DNA of 64,000 bases, from positions 1-64,000 of the forward strand of contig SVNP01000011.1 of assembly GCA_015066805.1 (NCBI GenBank). The letters run 5' to 3'. The notes under the pieces are model-generated. The model saw only the letters and a program-made list of their open reading frames with translations. It ran no database searches and had not been told where the DNA came from. The position numbers were made by a program, and so were the translations under genes. Of the stretch, positions 35,004-43,472 are shown in pieces. The DNA is from Ruminococcus sp. (GTDB taxonomy: Bacteria; Bacillota; Clostridia; Oscillospirales; Ruminococcaceae). The first letter of the stretch is position 1. Each line of letters starts with the position of its first letter.

Positions 35004-35495
35004 TCACTTATGCAACAAATAATCTTCAAGCAATTGGATACCGATACTGCCCTGCCGCAGCAGCTTTCTTGCTTCCTCCACTGAAAACCAGCAGGCATCC
35101 TCCAGTTCACAGGAAAGGCGTAATGCGCCCTCCCTGACCCGCACGCCAAAGCCAAACATCAACTGATCCCGTTTATCATAGAAATAGCTTTTGACAAAGC
35201 GTACCTGCACTGCCGTCAGGCCGGTTTCCTCCAGCACCTCGCGGCGAGCGGTTTCCTCAATGGTTTCGCCCTGCTTCACATATCCTGCCACGCTGATATA
35301 GCGCCCCTGCACCTCCGGCTGGCGGATCAGCAGCACACGGTCACCGGTTTCGTTCATCACCGTACAGATAACGCAGGGATACGAAAACGAAAACCACGGC
35401 CGATCACACTGCACGCAAAAGGGCACAAGGCCTTCATCACCGATGGGTCTGGGCTCCAGTGCTTCACCGCACATAGGGCAATGCCGAAACTGCAT
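35004..35495 (-). CDS. Nudix hydrolase with N-terminal zinc ribbon (NudC-like)
   Basis: The protein of 163 residues has an N-terminal zinc ribbon (CPMC, then CVQC) and a complete Nudix box (GYVKQGETIEETARREVLEE followed by TGL). It resembles the C-terminal two-thirds of NADH pyrophosphatase NudC, so it may hydrolyse NAD(H) or other nucleoside diphosphates. ATG 35495 is chosen: AGGAGG lies six bases before it and touches the earlier ATG at 35501. The gene starts only 16 bp after a terminator. Confidence 0.88.
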   Translation of the reverse strand: MQFRHCPMCGEALEPRPIGDEGLVPFCVQCDRPWFSFSYPCVICTVMNETGDRVLLIRQPEVQGRYISVAGYVKQGETIEETARREVLEETGLTAVQVRFVKSYFYDKRDQLMFGFGVRVREGALRLSCELEDACWFSVEEARKLLRQGSIGIQLLEDYLLHK

Positions 35496-35511
35496 ACACA
35501 TCCTCCTTTAC

Positions 35512-35543
35512 AAAAAGCACGGCACCACTTCAGGATGCCGTGC
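35512..35543 (-). terminator. Terminator of the divIC-yabR transcript
   Basis: Minus strand: GCACGGCA pairs with TGCCGTGC around TCCTGAAGTGG, followed by five T. It lies between yabR and the Nudix gene. Confidence 0.85.
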
Positions 35544-35551
35544 TGTCCGTT

Positions 35552-36004
35552 TTACTTTCTGCTGCGGGAGCCGCCCTTACGCTCGCTGCCCCGCTTCAGG
35601 TCGCAGATATTTTCCTCACTGTGCTGCTTGAACCGCAGCAGCATATCTTCAAAGGTCATTTCCGATTGCGGCACGCTGCGCTTCGGCTCCCAAACACGGG
35701 GCTTGGGGGCTTCGCGGCGTTTTTTCTGCCGCTGCTCCTGTGCCTGCTCCTCGCCTGCGGCTGCCTGCTTGATGGACATACTGATCTTACCCTGAGGCGT
35801 TACGCCGATGACCTTTACTTTTACGGTATCGTTTTCAGACAGATAATCGTGGATATCCTTGACAAAAGAATTGGTGATCTCGGAGATATGCACCATACCG
35901 GTAACGGCTTTGGGTTCTCCTTCACCGGTTACCTCAACAAATGCGCCATACTGGGTAATACCCTTGACGATACCCTCATAGATCTGTCCGACTTCAAGCT
36001 GCAT
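35552..36004 (-). CDS. yabR: S1-domain RNA-binding protein (YabR-like)
   Basis: The protein of 150 residues has an S1 domain (1-80; EVGQIYEGIVKGITQYGAFV, GMVHISEI, VKVKVIGVTPQGKISMSIK), then a charged, basic tail. Position directly after divIC, as in the Bacillus yabP-yabQ-divIC-yabR cluster, supports the name. It probably binds RNA or ribosomes. Confidence 0.85.
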   Translation of the reverse strand: MQLEVGQIYEGIVKGITQYGAFVEVTGEGEPKAVTGMVHISEITNSFVKDIHDYLSENDTVKVKVIGVTPQGKISMSIKQAAAGEEQAQEQRQKKRREAPKPRVWEPKRSVPQSEMTFEDMLLRFKQHSEENICDLKRGSERKGGSRSRK

Positions 36005-36055
36005 AGCTTTGCTACCTCACTGTTTCAAGTATATGAAGCGTCTGTTTTCAGTGCC

Positions 36056-36382
36056 TCAATCTCTGGAAGCGTCATAGAAACGGCGCTCATTGGGATATGC
36101 GTAATTCAGCTCCTCGATGGCGACCTTTTCCATATAGGCCTTCATGTCGTCATCCTCCAGAATCCGAAGCAGCTCGGCATTTTCGGCCTGTTCCACAGCG
36201 GTGGCTGCTTTGATCTCCTCAAGCTCACGGTTTTTCTGCTGCAAGGTATGGAAGCTGCTGATCATGGAGATCAAGCAAACGACGGCAAAGGTTCCGCCTG
36301 CCACCAAACCGATCACATATTTCAAAATTGCCCGCCGACGCTCTTTTGCGTTTCTGCGGCGCATACCTTTATTTCGTTCCAT
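36056..36382 (-). CDS. divIC: DivIC/FtsB-like septum formation initiator
   Basis: The protein of 108 residues has a basic cytoplasmic N terminus, one membrane segment (about 22-45) and a coiled coil (about 45-75; LQQKNRELEEIKAA), the normal layout of DivIC. It belongs to the FtsL-DivIB-DivIC division complex. Gene order yabP-yabQ-divIC-yabR matches Bacillus. The start has only a weak ribosome site (GAGAG). Confidence 0.85.
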   Translation of the reverse strand: MERNKGMRRRNAKERRRAILKYVIGLVAGGTFAVVCLISMISSFHTLQQKNRELEEIKAATAVEQAENAELLRILEDDDMKAYMEKVAIEELNYAYPNERRFYDASRD

Positions 36383-36459
36383 AACACACTAGCACACTCT
36401 CTTCGCTGATATCATTCGATACATTTCGGCAGTGTTCGACACTGCTCCTTATCTTGTAC

Positions 36460-36488
36460 ATTATAACGCAAAACCGTCTGTTGGTCAA
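36460..36488 (-). promoter_or_regulatory. divIC-yabR promoter
   Basis: Minus strand: -35 TTGACC (36488-36483, overlapping the yabQ stop), 17-bp spacer, -10 TATAAT (36465-36460). A small hairpin CAGTGT/ACACTG lies downstream at 36430-36444. This separates divIC expression from the sporulation genes. Confidence 0.82.
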
Positions 36489-36931
36489 GCATTTTCCGAC
36501 ATTTTTCGCAATTTTTTCTTTTTTTCGGGAGTTCCTACAAAAACCGACCTGATTTTTTGCCAAATCCCACAACAAATTTGATGCGAACATTTGTGCAACA
36601 TAGCTCTACCGTGTCGGATCCTGCTGAAGATCCTGCTCATTACGGATCCCACGGTACAACAATAGATGACAAATCCGCAGAAGCAGCCTAAGGCATCATA
36701 ATAGCGCAATGCGCTGCGAGCGAACACCACTGCGTAGCACTGCACCAGCAAGGCACCTGCAAACACCAGCAGCACATCCTCCAAAAAGACGACGGCAGCA
36801 TGGTGGGGCAGCAAGCATCGCAGCAGCCGCAGACCATCCCACAGCAGACCCAAGGGCAGCCCCAGCAGACAGCTCCCCAAAAACAGCCAAGTTTCCTGAT
36901 GTACGGTAAAAAACTGCTCGGGAATTTCCAT
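36485..36931 (-). CDS. yabQ: Spore cortex protein YabQ
   Basis: The protein of 148 residues has three to four membrane segments; LGLPLGLLWDGLRLLRCL near the N terminus is typical of YabQ. In Bacillus it is needed for cortex formation. It starts in the yabP stop (TGATG, one-base overlap). Confidence 0.82.
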   Translation of the reverse strand: MEIPEQFFTVHQETWLFLGSCLLGLPLGLLWDGLRLLRCLLPHHAAVVFLEDVLLVFAGALLVQCYAVVFARSALRYYDALGCFCGFVIYCCTVGSVMSRIFSRIRHGRAMLHKCSHQICCGIWQKIRSVFVGTPEKKKKLRKMSENA

Positions 36932-37209
36932 CAGCGGAACAACCTCCCCAGCAAATGCACGGGAGCCTGTCTGTCACGGTCGCCGTAGCGCAATGCCCAG
37001 ATCTCTCCTTCCACCGAAACTTCACCCGATTCCACGCTCATACGGTTCATATGCAGATTTTTTCCCAGAATCGTCAGCTCACCCAATTGTGTATACACCA
37101 CCACGGCACGTTCATCAAAGCTGTCGATTTCCGTTACGCCTGTCAGCAGCAGATGATTTCGGTTTTCCAGAATGGCATGGTGAATGCCGCTGTTGCCTTG
37201 TTCTGCCAT
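36931..37209 (-). CDS. yabP: Sporulation protein YabP
   Basis: The protein of 92 residues contains ENRNHLLLTGVTEIDSFDE and LGELTILGKNLHMNRMSVES, the core of the YabP/YqfC family of sporulation proteins. It is co-transcribed with yabQ. ATG 37209 follows AAAGGAGGTG. In Bacillus it is made in the mother cell under SigE. Confidence 0.88.
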   Translation of the reverse strand: MAEQGNSGIHHAILENRNHLLLTGVTEIDSFDERAVVVYTQLGELTILGKNLHMNRMSVESGEVSVEGEIWALRYGDRDRQAPVHLLGRLFR

Positions 37210-37289
37210 AATGCAGCACACCTCCTTTTGATATCTGTATTATTCTATGCTGCCTTGGGAAGTTTCAGAACGCAGATGCTTTCATGCGA

Positions 37290-37329
37290 CAAAAAAACGC
37301 TGCGATCTGTAAAAAGACCGCAGCGTTTG
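37290..37329 (-). terminator. Terminator of the M6 peptidase gene
   Basis: Minus strand: AAACGCTGCG pairs with CGCAGCGTTT around GTCTTTTTACAGAT, followed by TTTTG. Confidence 0.85.
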
Positions 37330-37341
37330 TGCATATGCTGT

Positions 37342-38874
37342 TTATTTTGGAGATACGGTTACGGTGTAGGAATCTCCTGTTACCTCGCCGATGGTAATGG
37401 TCACACCGGGGTCAATGGCTTCGTTGCCGCTGCCATCATACCAGCCAAAGCCGGATACGCTGTTGTTGATGACAGAACCAGTTTTGAACACACCGCCGCC
37501 ATCATTGACCAGACGGATCAGACGAATGCCTTCATCATTGTAATCGGTATAGTAGGAGCCGTTCTGATACTTCAGGTAGCTGCCCCAGTAATCGCTGAAC
37601 ATTTCTGCATGGATATGGAATGCACAGATACCGCTGTCAATGGTCTGCCACCATGAGTTTTTGATCATGGCATTGTTGCCCTGATCGGTACCGTACTCCA
37701 GAATAAAGTATTCGGAGCAATAGTTTTCATTCAATGTGCCATAAGGAATGATCAGGCAATTGCCGTCATCGGTCTGGGCATTGTGCAGCGTAAAGCTCTG
37801 GGTACCCTTGGCAGGATCATACACCTGGATCTGATCCTCACGGAACCAGCCCAGCATCAGCTTGGAGAATGCGGAAAAATCGGACTGGGCATCGGTATCC
37901 ATCAGCTCGGTACCGGCAGAGCCGTGCATACCTTCCGCATCATTAGAATAGTACAAATAATAATCCGGCAGACCCATGCAGTGACCCATCTCATGCAAAT
38001 AAGTTGAATTGAAATCCACAGGATTGGAGGGTACTGCATAACCGGTAATGATATTGCCCACAGCAACACCATCCACACGGTAAGCAGCGTCACCAAAGGC
38101 ACCGGAGCAAGGCCACCAATAATCGTTGCTGGCACTTTCCGGCACACAGATCAGCGTTGCATCAATGCGGCCGTCATTATCGGCATCATACTTGGTGAAA
38201 TCTTCGCTGTCCTTAAAGGCCTCATAGCATTCTTCTACAATGCGAACCTTATCATCATTATATACAGAGATGCTGTTTTGTGCGGTATAGGCAAAGGTTT
38301 TGCCTGTCAGACGGAAGCTGCCCTTGGAAGAACGCTCATAGAATGCGCTCATGCTCTCAAAGGGATAGTTTGCGGAATTGGGATCAGCAGGACCAAAGGC
38401 GATCTGATCGACCTGCTCTGCGGAAAGCTTATTGCCAAACTGACAATCGGGAAAATCAATGTAGAAGATCACCAGATTACCTGTGACATCACTAGGCAGA
38501 GAGCTGTTCACCTGTGCAATGGGCGGTGTAATGAACTTGCTTTCCACATCGGGGATCGTAACCTCCTCATAAATGCCGATCCATTCCATCTGCTGCATCA
38601 CACAACGCTTCAGCAAGGTCAGATCCACGGCATTGAGCATGGCATTTTCGTTCATATCCGCCAAAGCTGCCACATCGGGAGAAATACTCTCCAGCATAGC
38701 AATATGCTTTTGCAGAATGACCGCATCGGCAACGGTAATGGTATCATCTCCATTGAGATCGCCCCGCCAGCCCACACGAACCCATTCGGTGGCAGCCTGC
38801 ACGGGAGCAGGCATGGCACTGACCGCCAGTTGTGCTGCTGCAAGGCAGGCAAGCACTTTGTTTCTTAATTTCAT
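37342..38874 (-). CDS. Secreted M6-like metallopeptidase with N-terminal dockerin
   Basis: The protein of 510 residues has a signal peptide (about 1-28), then a dockerin directly at the N terminus (38-95; GDLNGDDTITVADAVILQKH and ADMNENAMLNAVDLTLLKRC). A catalytic domain follows with the zinc site HEMGHCMGLPDYY (about 294-306), typical of immune-inhibitor-A-type M6 peptidases. It would place a protease on the cellulosome. The second dockerin repeat has lost part of its calcium site (NENAM). Confidence 0.85.
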   Translation of the reverse strand: MKLRNKVLACLAAAQLAVSAMPAPVQAATEWVRVGWRGDLNGDDTITVADAVILQKHIAMLESISPDVAALADMNENAMLNAVDLTLLKRCVMQQMEWIGIYEEVTIPDVESKFITPPIAQVNSSLPSDVTGNLVIFYIDFPDCQFGNKLSAEQVDQIAFGPADPNSANYPFESMSAFYERSSKGSFRLTGKTFAYTAQNSISVYNDDKVRIVEECYEAFKDSEDFTKYDADNDGRIDATLICVPESASNDYWWPCSGAFGDAAYRVDGVAVGNIITGYAVPSNPVDFNSTYLHEMGHCMGLPDYYLYYSNDAEGMHGSAGTELMDTDAQSDFSAFSKLMLGWFREDQIQVYDPAKGTQSFTLHNAQTDDGNCLIIPYGTLNENYCSEYFILEYGTDQGNNAMIKNSWWQTIDSGICAFHIHAEMFSDYWGSYLKYQNGSYYTDYNDEGIRLIRLVNDGGGVFKTGSVINNSVSGFGWYDGSGNEAIDPGVTITIGEVTGDSYTVTVSPK

Positions 38875-38933
38875 ACAGAATCCTCCCAGATCAACTATGT
38901 ATTGTACAATCTATATGTATTTGTACTGATTGT

Positions 38934-38962
38934 ATACTATCATATTTTGATGCCACTGTCAA
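38934..38962 (-). promoter_or_regulatory. Promoter of the M6 peptidase gene
   Basis: Minus strand: -35 TTGACA (38962-38957), 17-bp spacer, -10 TAGTAT (38939-38934). Confidence 0.75.
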
Positions 38963-39015
38963 GGGAATGGAACATTTTGACAATTTTACAGTACGTTCCG
39001 CATGAGAACAAGCAT

Positions 39016-39053
39016 AAAAATCCCCACAGAGGCATAACCCTCTGTGGGGTGAT
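39016..39053 (-). terminator. Terminator of the dockerin/cohesin operon
   Basis: Minus strand: CCCCACAGAG pairs with CTCTGTGGGG around GGTTATGC, followed by ATTTTTA. Confidence 0.85.
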
Positions 39054-39059
39054 TGATAC

Positions 39060-39872
39060 TCAACTTACGCTAATTGTAAAATAAACAGTGACATAATCCA
39101 GCATGGGATCTTCCACAGGATAGCCTGCGATATAGTCTGTAACGATGTCAGCATCCGTATTGGTGAGAACACCATCGCCGTCTGCATCCATCAGAGCAAA
39201 GCAAACGCCCTCGCCCACATTGGTGGTGGTGATATAGTTCATGAAGTTATTCTCCGTAACAGTCACACCGTTGGCATTGGAAACGATCTGACGAATCAGC
39301 GATGCGTCAAAAATACGGATGTTGCCGTCTGCGTTTGCATCACCCACACGGTATACATTGTGCACGGCACACTGGTTGGACATGGAGCAAGAAATGTACT
39401 GTTTGTTATCGTTTGTCATCTGATCTACGATTACCGCTTCCAAAGGAGATACATTTGCTGCACTTCCAGTTTTCCTCAGGTAGAATGAAACGATTGCACC
39501 ATTGGAAGTTATATTGGCTTGAGATATCATTGAAAAGCCCACCGTACCGCTATTATGGTCGGCGTATTTCGCACATAAAATGTTCAAAGGCGTTTGGTGT
39601 ACGGGCTTATTATCGTCATCCACCACAGGCTCAAAGTTTACATTGTCATAATAGAAACAAACACCCAACCCGGCAAATCCGTTGTTTTGAGCAATGGATA
39701 ACGTGACCTTGTAGTCGCCGACTTGTGCGCCTACTTCAGCGGCAGTCAACTTTGTGATGCTGACAGACAAATCATTAGCCGCACTTGCTGCCAATGCATC
39801 TGCATTGTTTGTGAAAGCAAATGCCACAATTGCGATCAGCGAAAATACGAATGTCATGATAATCTTTTTCAT
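39060..39872 (-). CDS. Cohesin-dockerin adaptor scaffoldin (ScaC-like)
   Basis: The protein of 270 residues has a signal peptide (about 1-32), one cohesin-like beta domain (about 35-180; YKVTLSIAQNNGFAGLGVCF, GTVGFSMISQANITSNGAIV) and a divergent C-terminal dockerin (about 185-260; GDANADGNIRIFDASLIRQI and MDADGDGVLTNTDADIVTDY). One cohesin plus one dockerin is the layout of small adaptor scaffoldins such as ScaC of R. flavefaciens, which change the binding specificity of the complex. ATG 39872 follows AAAGGAAA. It is second in an operon with the small dockerin protein. Confidence 0.78.
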   Translation of the reverse strand: MKKIIMTFVFSLIAIVAFAFTNNADALAASAANDLSVSITKLTAAEVGAQVGDYKVTLSIAQNNGFAGLGVCFYYDNVNFEPVVDDDNKPVHQTPLNILCAKYADHNSGTVGFSMISQANITSNGAIVSFYLRKTGSAANVSPLEAVIVDQMTNDNKQYISCSMSNQCAVHNVYRVGDANADGNIRIFDASLIRQIVSNANGVTVTENNFMNYITTTNVGEGVCFALMDADGDGVLTNTDADIVTDYIAGYPVEDPMLDYVTVYFTISVS

Positions 39873-39947
39873 GGTTTTTCCTTTCTGCCCATTGAGAGGG
39901 GCGGTCAATCCGTTGGCGGCCTATAGGCGGCCATAATTACTACATGG

Positions 39948-40277
39948 TCATTGTTTGAAAAACTCCTCGGGAGAAATCGGCTCGTCGGTGGTCAGTGTAT
40001 AAGAATAATACTGTAGGATAAAAAATGCGTCAAGCGTGTCGATAATACCTTCGCCAATTACCTCGGCTAGCACCGTCTGTTCGTCAGTTAGCGGACTTGG
40101 CATATGAAGTACTTCAACGAGGCAGTAATGGTCTAGCACCGCCATTACATCCACCGTATCTACCTTACCATCCATAGTCACATCACCGAGAGAGTAGGTC
40201 TCTTCAGCCGCAGCGGGCATAACGCAGGCACCTGCCAACAGGGCAAGGCTTGCAAGGGTTGCAATCAGTTTCTTCAT
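39948..40277 (-). CDS. Small secreted dockerin protein
   Basis: The protein of 109 residues has a signal peptide (1-23, ending MPAAA) and then little more than one dockerin: GDVTMDGKVDTVDVMAVLDH and a second repeat with a degenerate calcium loop (AEVIGEGIIDTLDAFFILQY). No catalytic part is present. It may plug cohesins or bridge complexes. AAGGAGGAAA precedes ATG 40277. First gene of the operon controlled by the promoter and operator at 40415-40495. Confidence 0.85.
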   Translation of the reverse strand: MKKLIATLASLALLAGACVMPAAAEETYSLGDVTMDGKVDTVDVMAVLDHYCLVEVLHMPSPLTDEQTVLAEVIGEGIIDTLDAFFILQYYSYTLTTDEPISPEEFFKQ

Positions 40278-40414
40278 AGTGGTTTCCTCCTTCATTCAGT
40301 TATAGGTGTGGGTGGGCTTTCGCCCTCGTACATGGTTTTACTAAAGGTTGTGTGCATTTCTTAGTGCATCGGTTTCACCCCCTCGGAACATGGATACATT
40401 TACCTTTCAATTAT

Positions 40415-40443
40415 AGTGTACCATATGTAACGATAATTGTCAA
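40415..40443 (-). promoter_or_regulatory. Promoter of the dockerin/cohesin operon
   Basis: Minus strand: -35 TTGACA (40443-40438), 17-bp spacer, -10 TACACT (40420-40415) with a TG extension. The operator lies 13 bp upstream of the -35. The leader is about 130 nt and holds a GGGC-GAAA-GCCC hairpin. Confidence 0.8.
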
Positions 40444-40456
40444 GTATTTATGTAAT

Positions 40457-40495
40457 ATTTGGCACGAACGACGCAACTTTGGCACGAACGACGAC
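40457..40495 (-). promoter_or_regulatory. Second copy of the AgrA-type operator
   Basis: All 39 bp are identical, in inverted orientation, to 4787-4825. Read towards the dockerin/cohesin operon it has the same direction and the same 13-bp gap to the -35 box as at agrBD. The distance to the trkA -35 on the other side is 26 bp. Control by AgrA is inferred from this match. Confidence 0.78.
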
Positions 40496-40521
40496 CAAAC
40501 AAAAGAAATCTGCGGAAATCA

Positions 40522-40550
40522 TTGACTTTCCCTGAAAAATGGTGTATAGT
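40522..40550 (+). promoter_or_regulatory. trkA-trkH promoter
   Basis: -35 TTGACT, 17-bp spacer, -10 TATAGT, about 54 bp before trkA. Confidence 0.82.
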
Positions 40551-40609
40551 ATGTATGCGTGTATTGACGCAACAATCTGAAGATCCGGCATCTGCCGAAA
40601 GGATAAGGT

Positions 40610-41968
40610 ATGAATATCATCATTGTTGGCTGCGGCAAGGTGGGCGAAGCCCTTGCGGAACAGTTAAATGAAAATGGAAACGACATCACAGTTGTGGATA
40701 TTGACAGTGATCGGGTAGAATACATCGTCAATAAGCATGATGTGTTGGGCGTGGTAGGCAACGGTGCTACCCATGCTACGCTGGAGGAAGCGCGGTCTGA
40801 GGATGCCGACCTGCTGATTGCAGTCACAGGCTCCGATGAACTGAATCTGCTTTGCTGCCTGATCGCACAGAAGGCAGGTAACTGCCAGGTCATCGCCCGT
40901 GTACGCAATCCGGAATACAGCTCGGAGGCTTCTTATCTGAAGCGGGAGCTGGAGCTGGCTATGGTCATCAATCCGGAACAGGCTGCCGCCGCCGAAATGA
41001 CCCGAATCCTGCGGTTTCCTTCCGCCATTAAGATCGAAACCTTTGCCAGAGGCAAAATCGAGCTGCTGAAGTTTATTCTGCCGGAGGATTCGCCGCTGGT
41101 AGGCTGTACGGTCAAAGAGATCACCACCAAGCTGCACTGCGATGTACTGGTCTGCACGGTGGAACGGGATGACGAAGTCTACATTGCAAACGGTGATTTG
41201 CTCTTCCGCAAGCGGGATGTGATCTCCATTATCGCCTCCCCCCAGAATGCGAATCGTTTCTTCCACAAAATCAATTATGTGGCGGATTCCGTCAAGGATG
41301 TTATGATCGTAGGTGGTGGTGAGATCAGCTACTACCTGTGCCAGATGCTTACCAGAGTCGGCATCCGCACTACTATTATAGAGAAGAATCAGGCACGCTG
41401 CGATGAGCTTTCCATTCAACTGCCGGAAACACTGGTGATCCACGGCGATGCTGCCGATCAGGAGATCCTGCTGGAGGAAGGTCTGGAAACCGTGGATGCT
41501 TTTGCGGCATTGACCAATCTGGATGAAGAAAATATACTGCTTTCCCTGTTTGCCAAAAGCAGGAGCAAGGCAAAGCTCATTACCAAAATCAACCGGATTG
41601 ATTTTGATGAAGTCATCAAAAGCCTTACGCTGGATACTATCATCTACCCCAAAAGCGTGACCTGTGAAAGCATCATCCGCTATGTGCGTGCCATGAAGAA
41701 CTCTCTCAATAGCAATATTGAGACCCTCTACCATATTATCAAGGGCAAGGTGGAAGCTGCTGAATTCTTCATCCGCCACGATAATGCCCTGACAGGTACG
41801 CCTCTGTATCAGCTCCGATTCCGCCCCAATGTACTCATCGCCGGTATTCTGCGGGATAATGCAGTCATCACCCCTAAAGGTCAGGATGTAATCCAACCGG
41901 GCGACAGCGTGATCGTGGTTTCCAAGGATCTGGTGCTGAACGATATTACCGATATTCTGCGGGACTGA
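40610..41968 (+). CDS. trkA: TrkA potassium-uptake regulator
   Basis: The protein of 452 residues has two RCK units, each with a Rossmann NAD-binding site (IIIVGCGKVGEALAEQL at 3-19 and MIVGGGEISYYLCQML near 233) and a TrkA_C domain. It binds NAD(H)/ATP and gates TrkH from the cytoplasm. It is followed after 24 bp by trkH. Confidence 0.95.
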   Translation: MNIIIVGCGKVGEALAEQLNENGNDITVVDIDSDRVEYIVNKHDVLGVVGNGATHATLEEARSEDADLLIAVTGSDELNLLCCLIAQKAGNCQVIARVRNPEYSSEASYLKRELELAMVINPEQAAAAEMTRILRFPSAIKIETFARGKIELLKFILPEDSPLVGCTVKEITTKLHCDVLVCTVERDDEVYIANGDLLFRKRDVISIIASPQNANRFFHKINYVADSVKDVMIVGGGEISYYLCQMLTRVGIRTTIIEKNQARCDELSIQLPETLVIHGDAADQEILLEEGLETVDAFAALTNLDEENILLSLFAKSRSKAKLITKINRIDFDEVIKSLTLDTIIYPKSVTCESIIRYVRAMKNSLNSNIETLYHIIKGKVEAAEFFIRHDNALTGTPLYQLRFRPNVLIAGILRDNAVITPKGQDVIQPGDSVIVVSKDLVLNDITDILRD

Positions 41969-41992
41969 TACACGAATACGGAGCATTACAAT

Positions 41993-43426
41993 ATGAATTA
42001 CAGAATGATCCTTTATATACTGGGTATGCTGCTGATGTTTCAGGCGGCATTTCTGGTGATACCCATTCTCACCGCTTTTTTGTATGGAGAAGCTGTGGTG
42101 TGGGTTTATCTGGCAGTAGCTGCCGGATGTCTGGGTGCAGGTTTTCTCATCACCCGATGGAAACCTGCCAAAAAAACGCTGTTTGCCCGTGAAGGCTTTC
42201 TTATCGTGGCATTGAGCTGGATCCTGCTGAGTATTACCGGCGCACTCCCCTTTTTCTTCAGCGGAGAGATCCCTCATTTTACAGATGCCCTTTTTGAATC
42301 CGTTTCCGGATACACCACCACAGGTGCCAGTATTCTTACCGAGGTGGAAAGCCTTTCCCACGCAGCATTGATCTGGCGCAGCTTTACCCACTGGATCGGC
42401 GGTATGGGCGTGCTGGTATTTATTATGGCGTTTCTGCCCCTTTCCGGCGCACAGAATATGCATATCATGAAAGCGGAAAGCCCGGGACCATCTGTGGGTA
42501 AACTGGTACCCAGAGTGCGTACCACCGCATTTCTGCTGTATGCCATCTACTTTGCCCTGACCGTTTTGCAGCTCATCTTACTGCTGTGCGGCGGTATGAG
42601 TTTTTTTGAAGCGATCAATACGGCATTTGCTACGGCAGGCACCGGCGGTTTCGGAATAAAGAACGATAGTTTAGCAGGCTACTCCAACTATATTCAGATC
42701 GTAACGACCGTGTTTATGCTGCTGTTTTCTGTGAATTTCAACTCCTACTATCTGCTGCTGCGCGGCAAATGGAAGGAATCTCTCACCGATGAAGTCAAGC
42801 TGTTCGGCGGCATTGTCCTTGTTACCATCGCCCTGATCACATGGAATATCCACGATCTGTTTGGCTCTTTGGGAGAAGCACTGCGACATGCCGCCTTTAC
42901 GGTAGCTTCCCTCATTTCCACCACAGGCTTTGCCACCGCTGATTTCAACCAGTGGCATGAGCTTTCTCAATCGCTGCTGGTACTGATCATGTTTGTAGGT
43001 GCCTGTGCCGGCAGTACAGGCGGCGGTCTGAAGGTCTCCCGTATTCTGATCCTTCTGAAAAGCTGGAGCCGTGAGCTGAAAAGCACGCTGCACCCCAAGC
43101 AGGTAAAGCCTATTGCCGTAGACGGTCATGCAGTGGATCGTGAAGTCGTACGCTCTGTACATTCCTATGCAGTATGTTATGTCGGAGTCTTTGTGGTTTC
43201 GCTGCTGCTGCTGACGCTGGATGATACCGACCTGATCACCACATTTACAGCCGTAACCGCTACGCTGAACAACATCGGCCCCGGTTTGGAGATGGTTGGT
43301 CCCACAGCCAATTACGCATTTTTCTCCGTACCCGCAAAGCTGGTGCTGATTTTTGATATGCTGGCAGGTCGTCTGGAGCTGCTGCCCTTGCTGCTGCTGT
43401 TCAGACCCTCCACCTGGAAACGATAA
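41993..43426 (+). CDS. trkH: TrkH potassium transporter
   Basis: The protein of 477 residues has four pore-loop repeats; filter-like motifs include TTTGASIL, TAGTGGFG, STTGFATAD and the last TLNNIGPG. Polytopic membrane protein that takes up potassium with TrkA. A terminator follows directly. Confidence 0.94.
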   Translation: MNYRMILYILGMLLMFQAAFLVIPILTAFLYGEAVVWVYLAVAAGCLGAGFLITRWKPAKKTLFAREGFLIVALSWILLSITGALPFFFSGEIPHFTDALFESVSGYTTTGASILTEVESLSHAALIWRSFTHWIGGMGVLVFIMAFLPLSGAQNMHIMKAESPGPSVGKLVPRVRTTAFLLYAIYFALTVLQLILLLCGGMSFFEAINTAFATAGTGGFGIKNDSLAGYSNYIQIVTTVFMLLFSVNFNSYYLLLRGKWKESLTDEVKLFGGIVLVTIALITWNIHDLFGSLGEALRHAAFTVASLISTTGFATADFNQWHELSQSLLVLIMFVGACAGSTGGGLKVSRILILLKSWSRELKSTLHPKQVKPIAVDGHAVDREVVRSVHSYAVCYVGVFVVSLLLLTLDDTDLITTFTAVTATLNNIGPGLEMVGPTANYAFFSVPAKLVLIFDMLAGRLELLPLLLLFRPSTWKR

Positions 43427-43427
43427 C

Positions 43428-43470
43428 AAAAAATCGCCGCTGAATTTTTCCGTTCAGCGGCGATTGATTT
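43428..43470. terminator. Bidirectional terminator
   Basis: AATCGCCGCTGAA pairs with TTCAGCGGCGATT around TTTTTCCG, between the convergent trkH and sulP genes. Confidence 0.85.
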
Positions 43471-43472
43471 TA

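Noticed and set aside
40457-40550. trkAH as the main target of the second operator
   Set aside because: The operator lies 26 bp from the trkA -35 and points the other way; spacing and orientation match agrBD only for the dockerin/cohesin promoter. An effect on trkA is still possible.
40459-40671. Short open frame starting inside the repeat upstream of trkA
   Set aside because: Its first residues only translate the 39-bp operator, as does the false N-terminal extension of agrA; the same words appear because the DNA is repeated.
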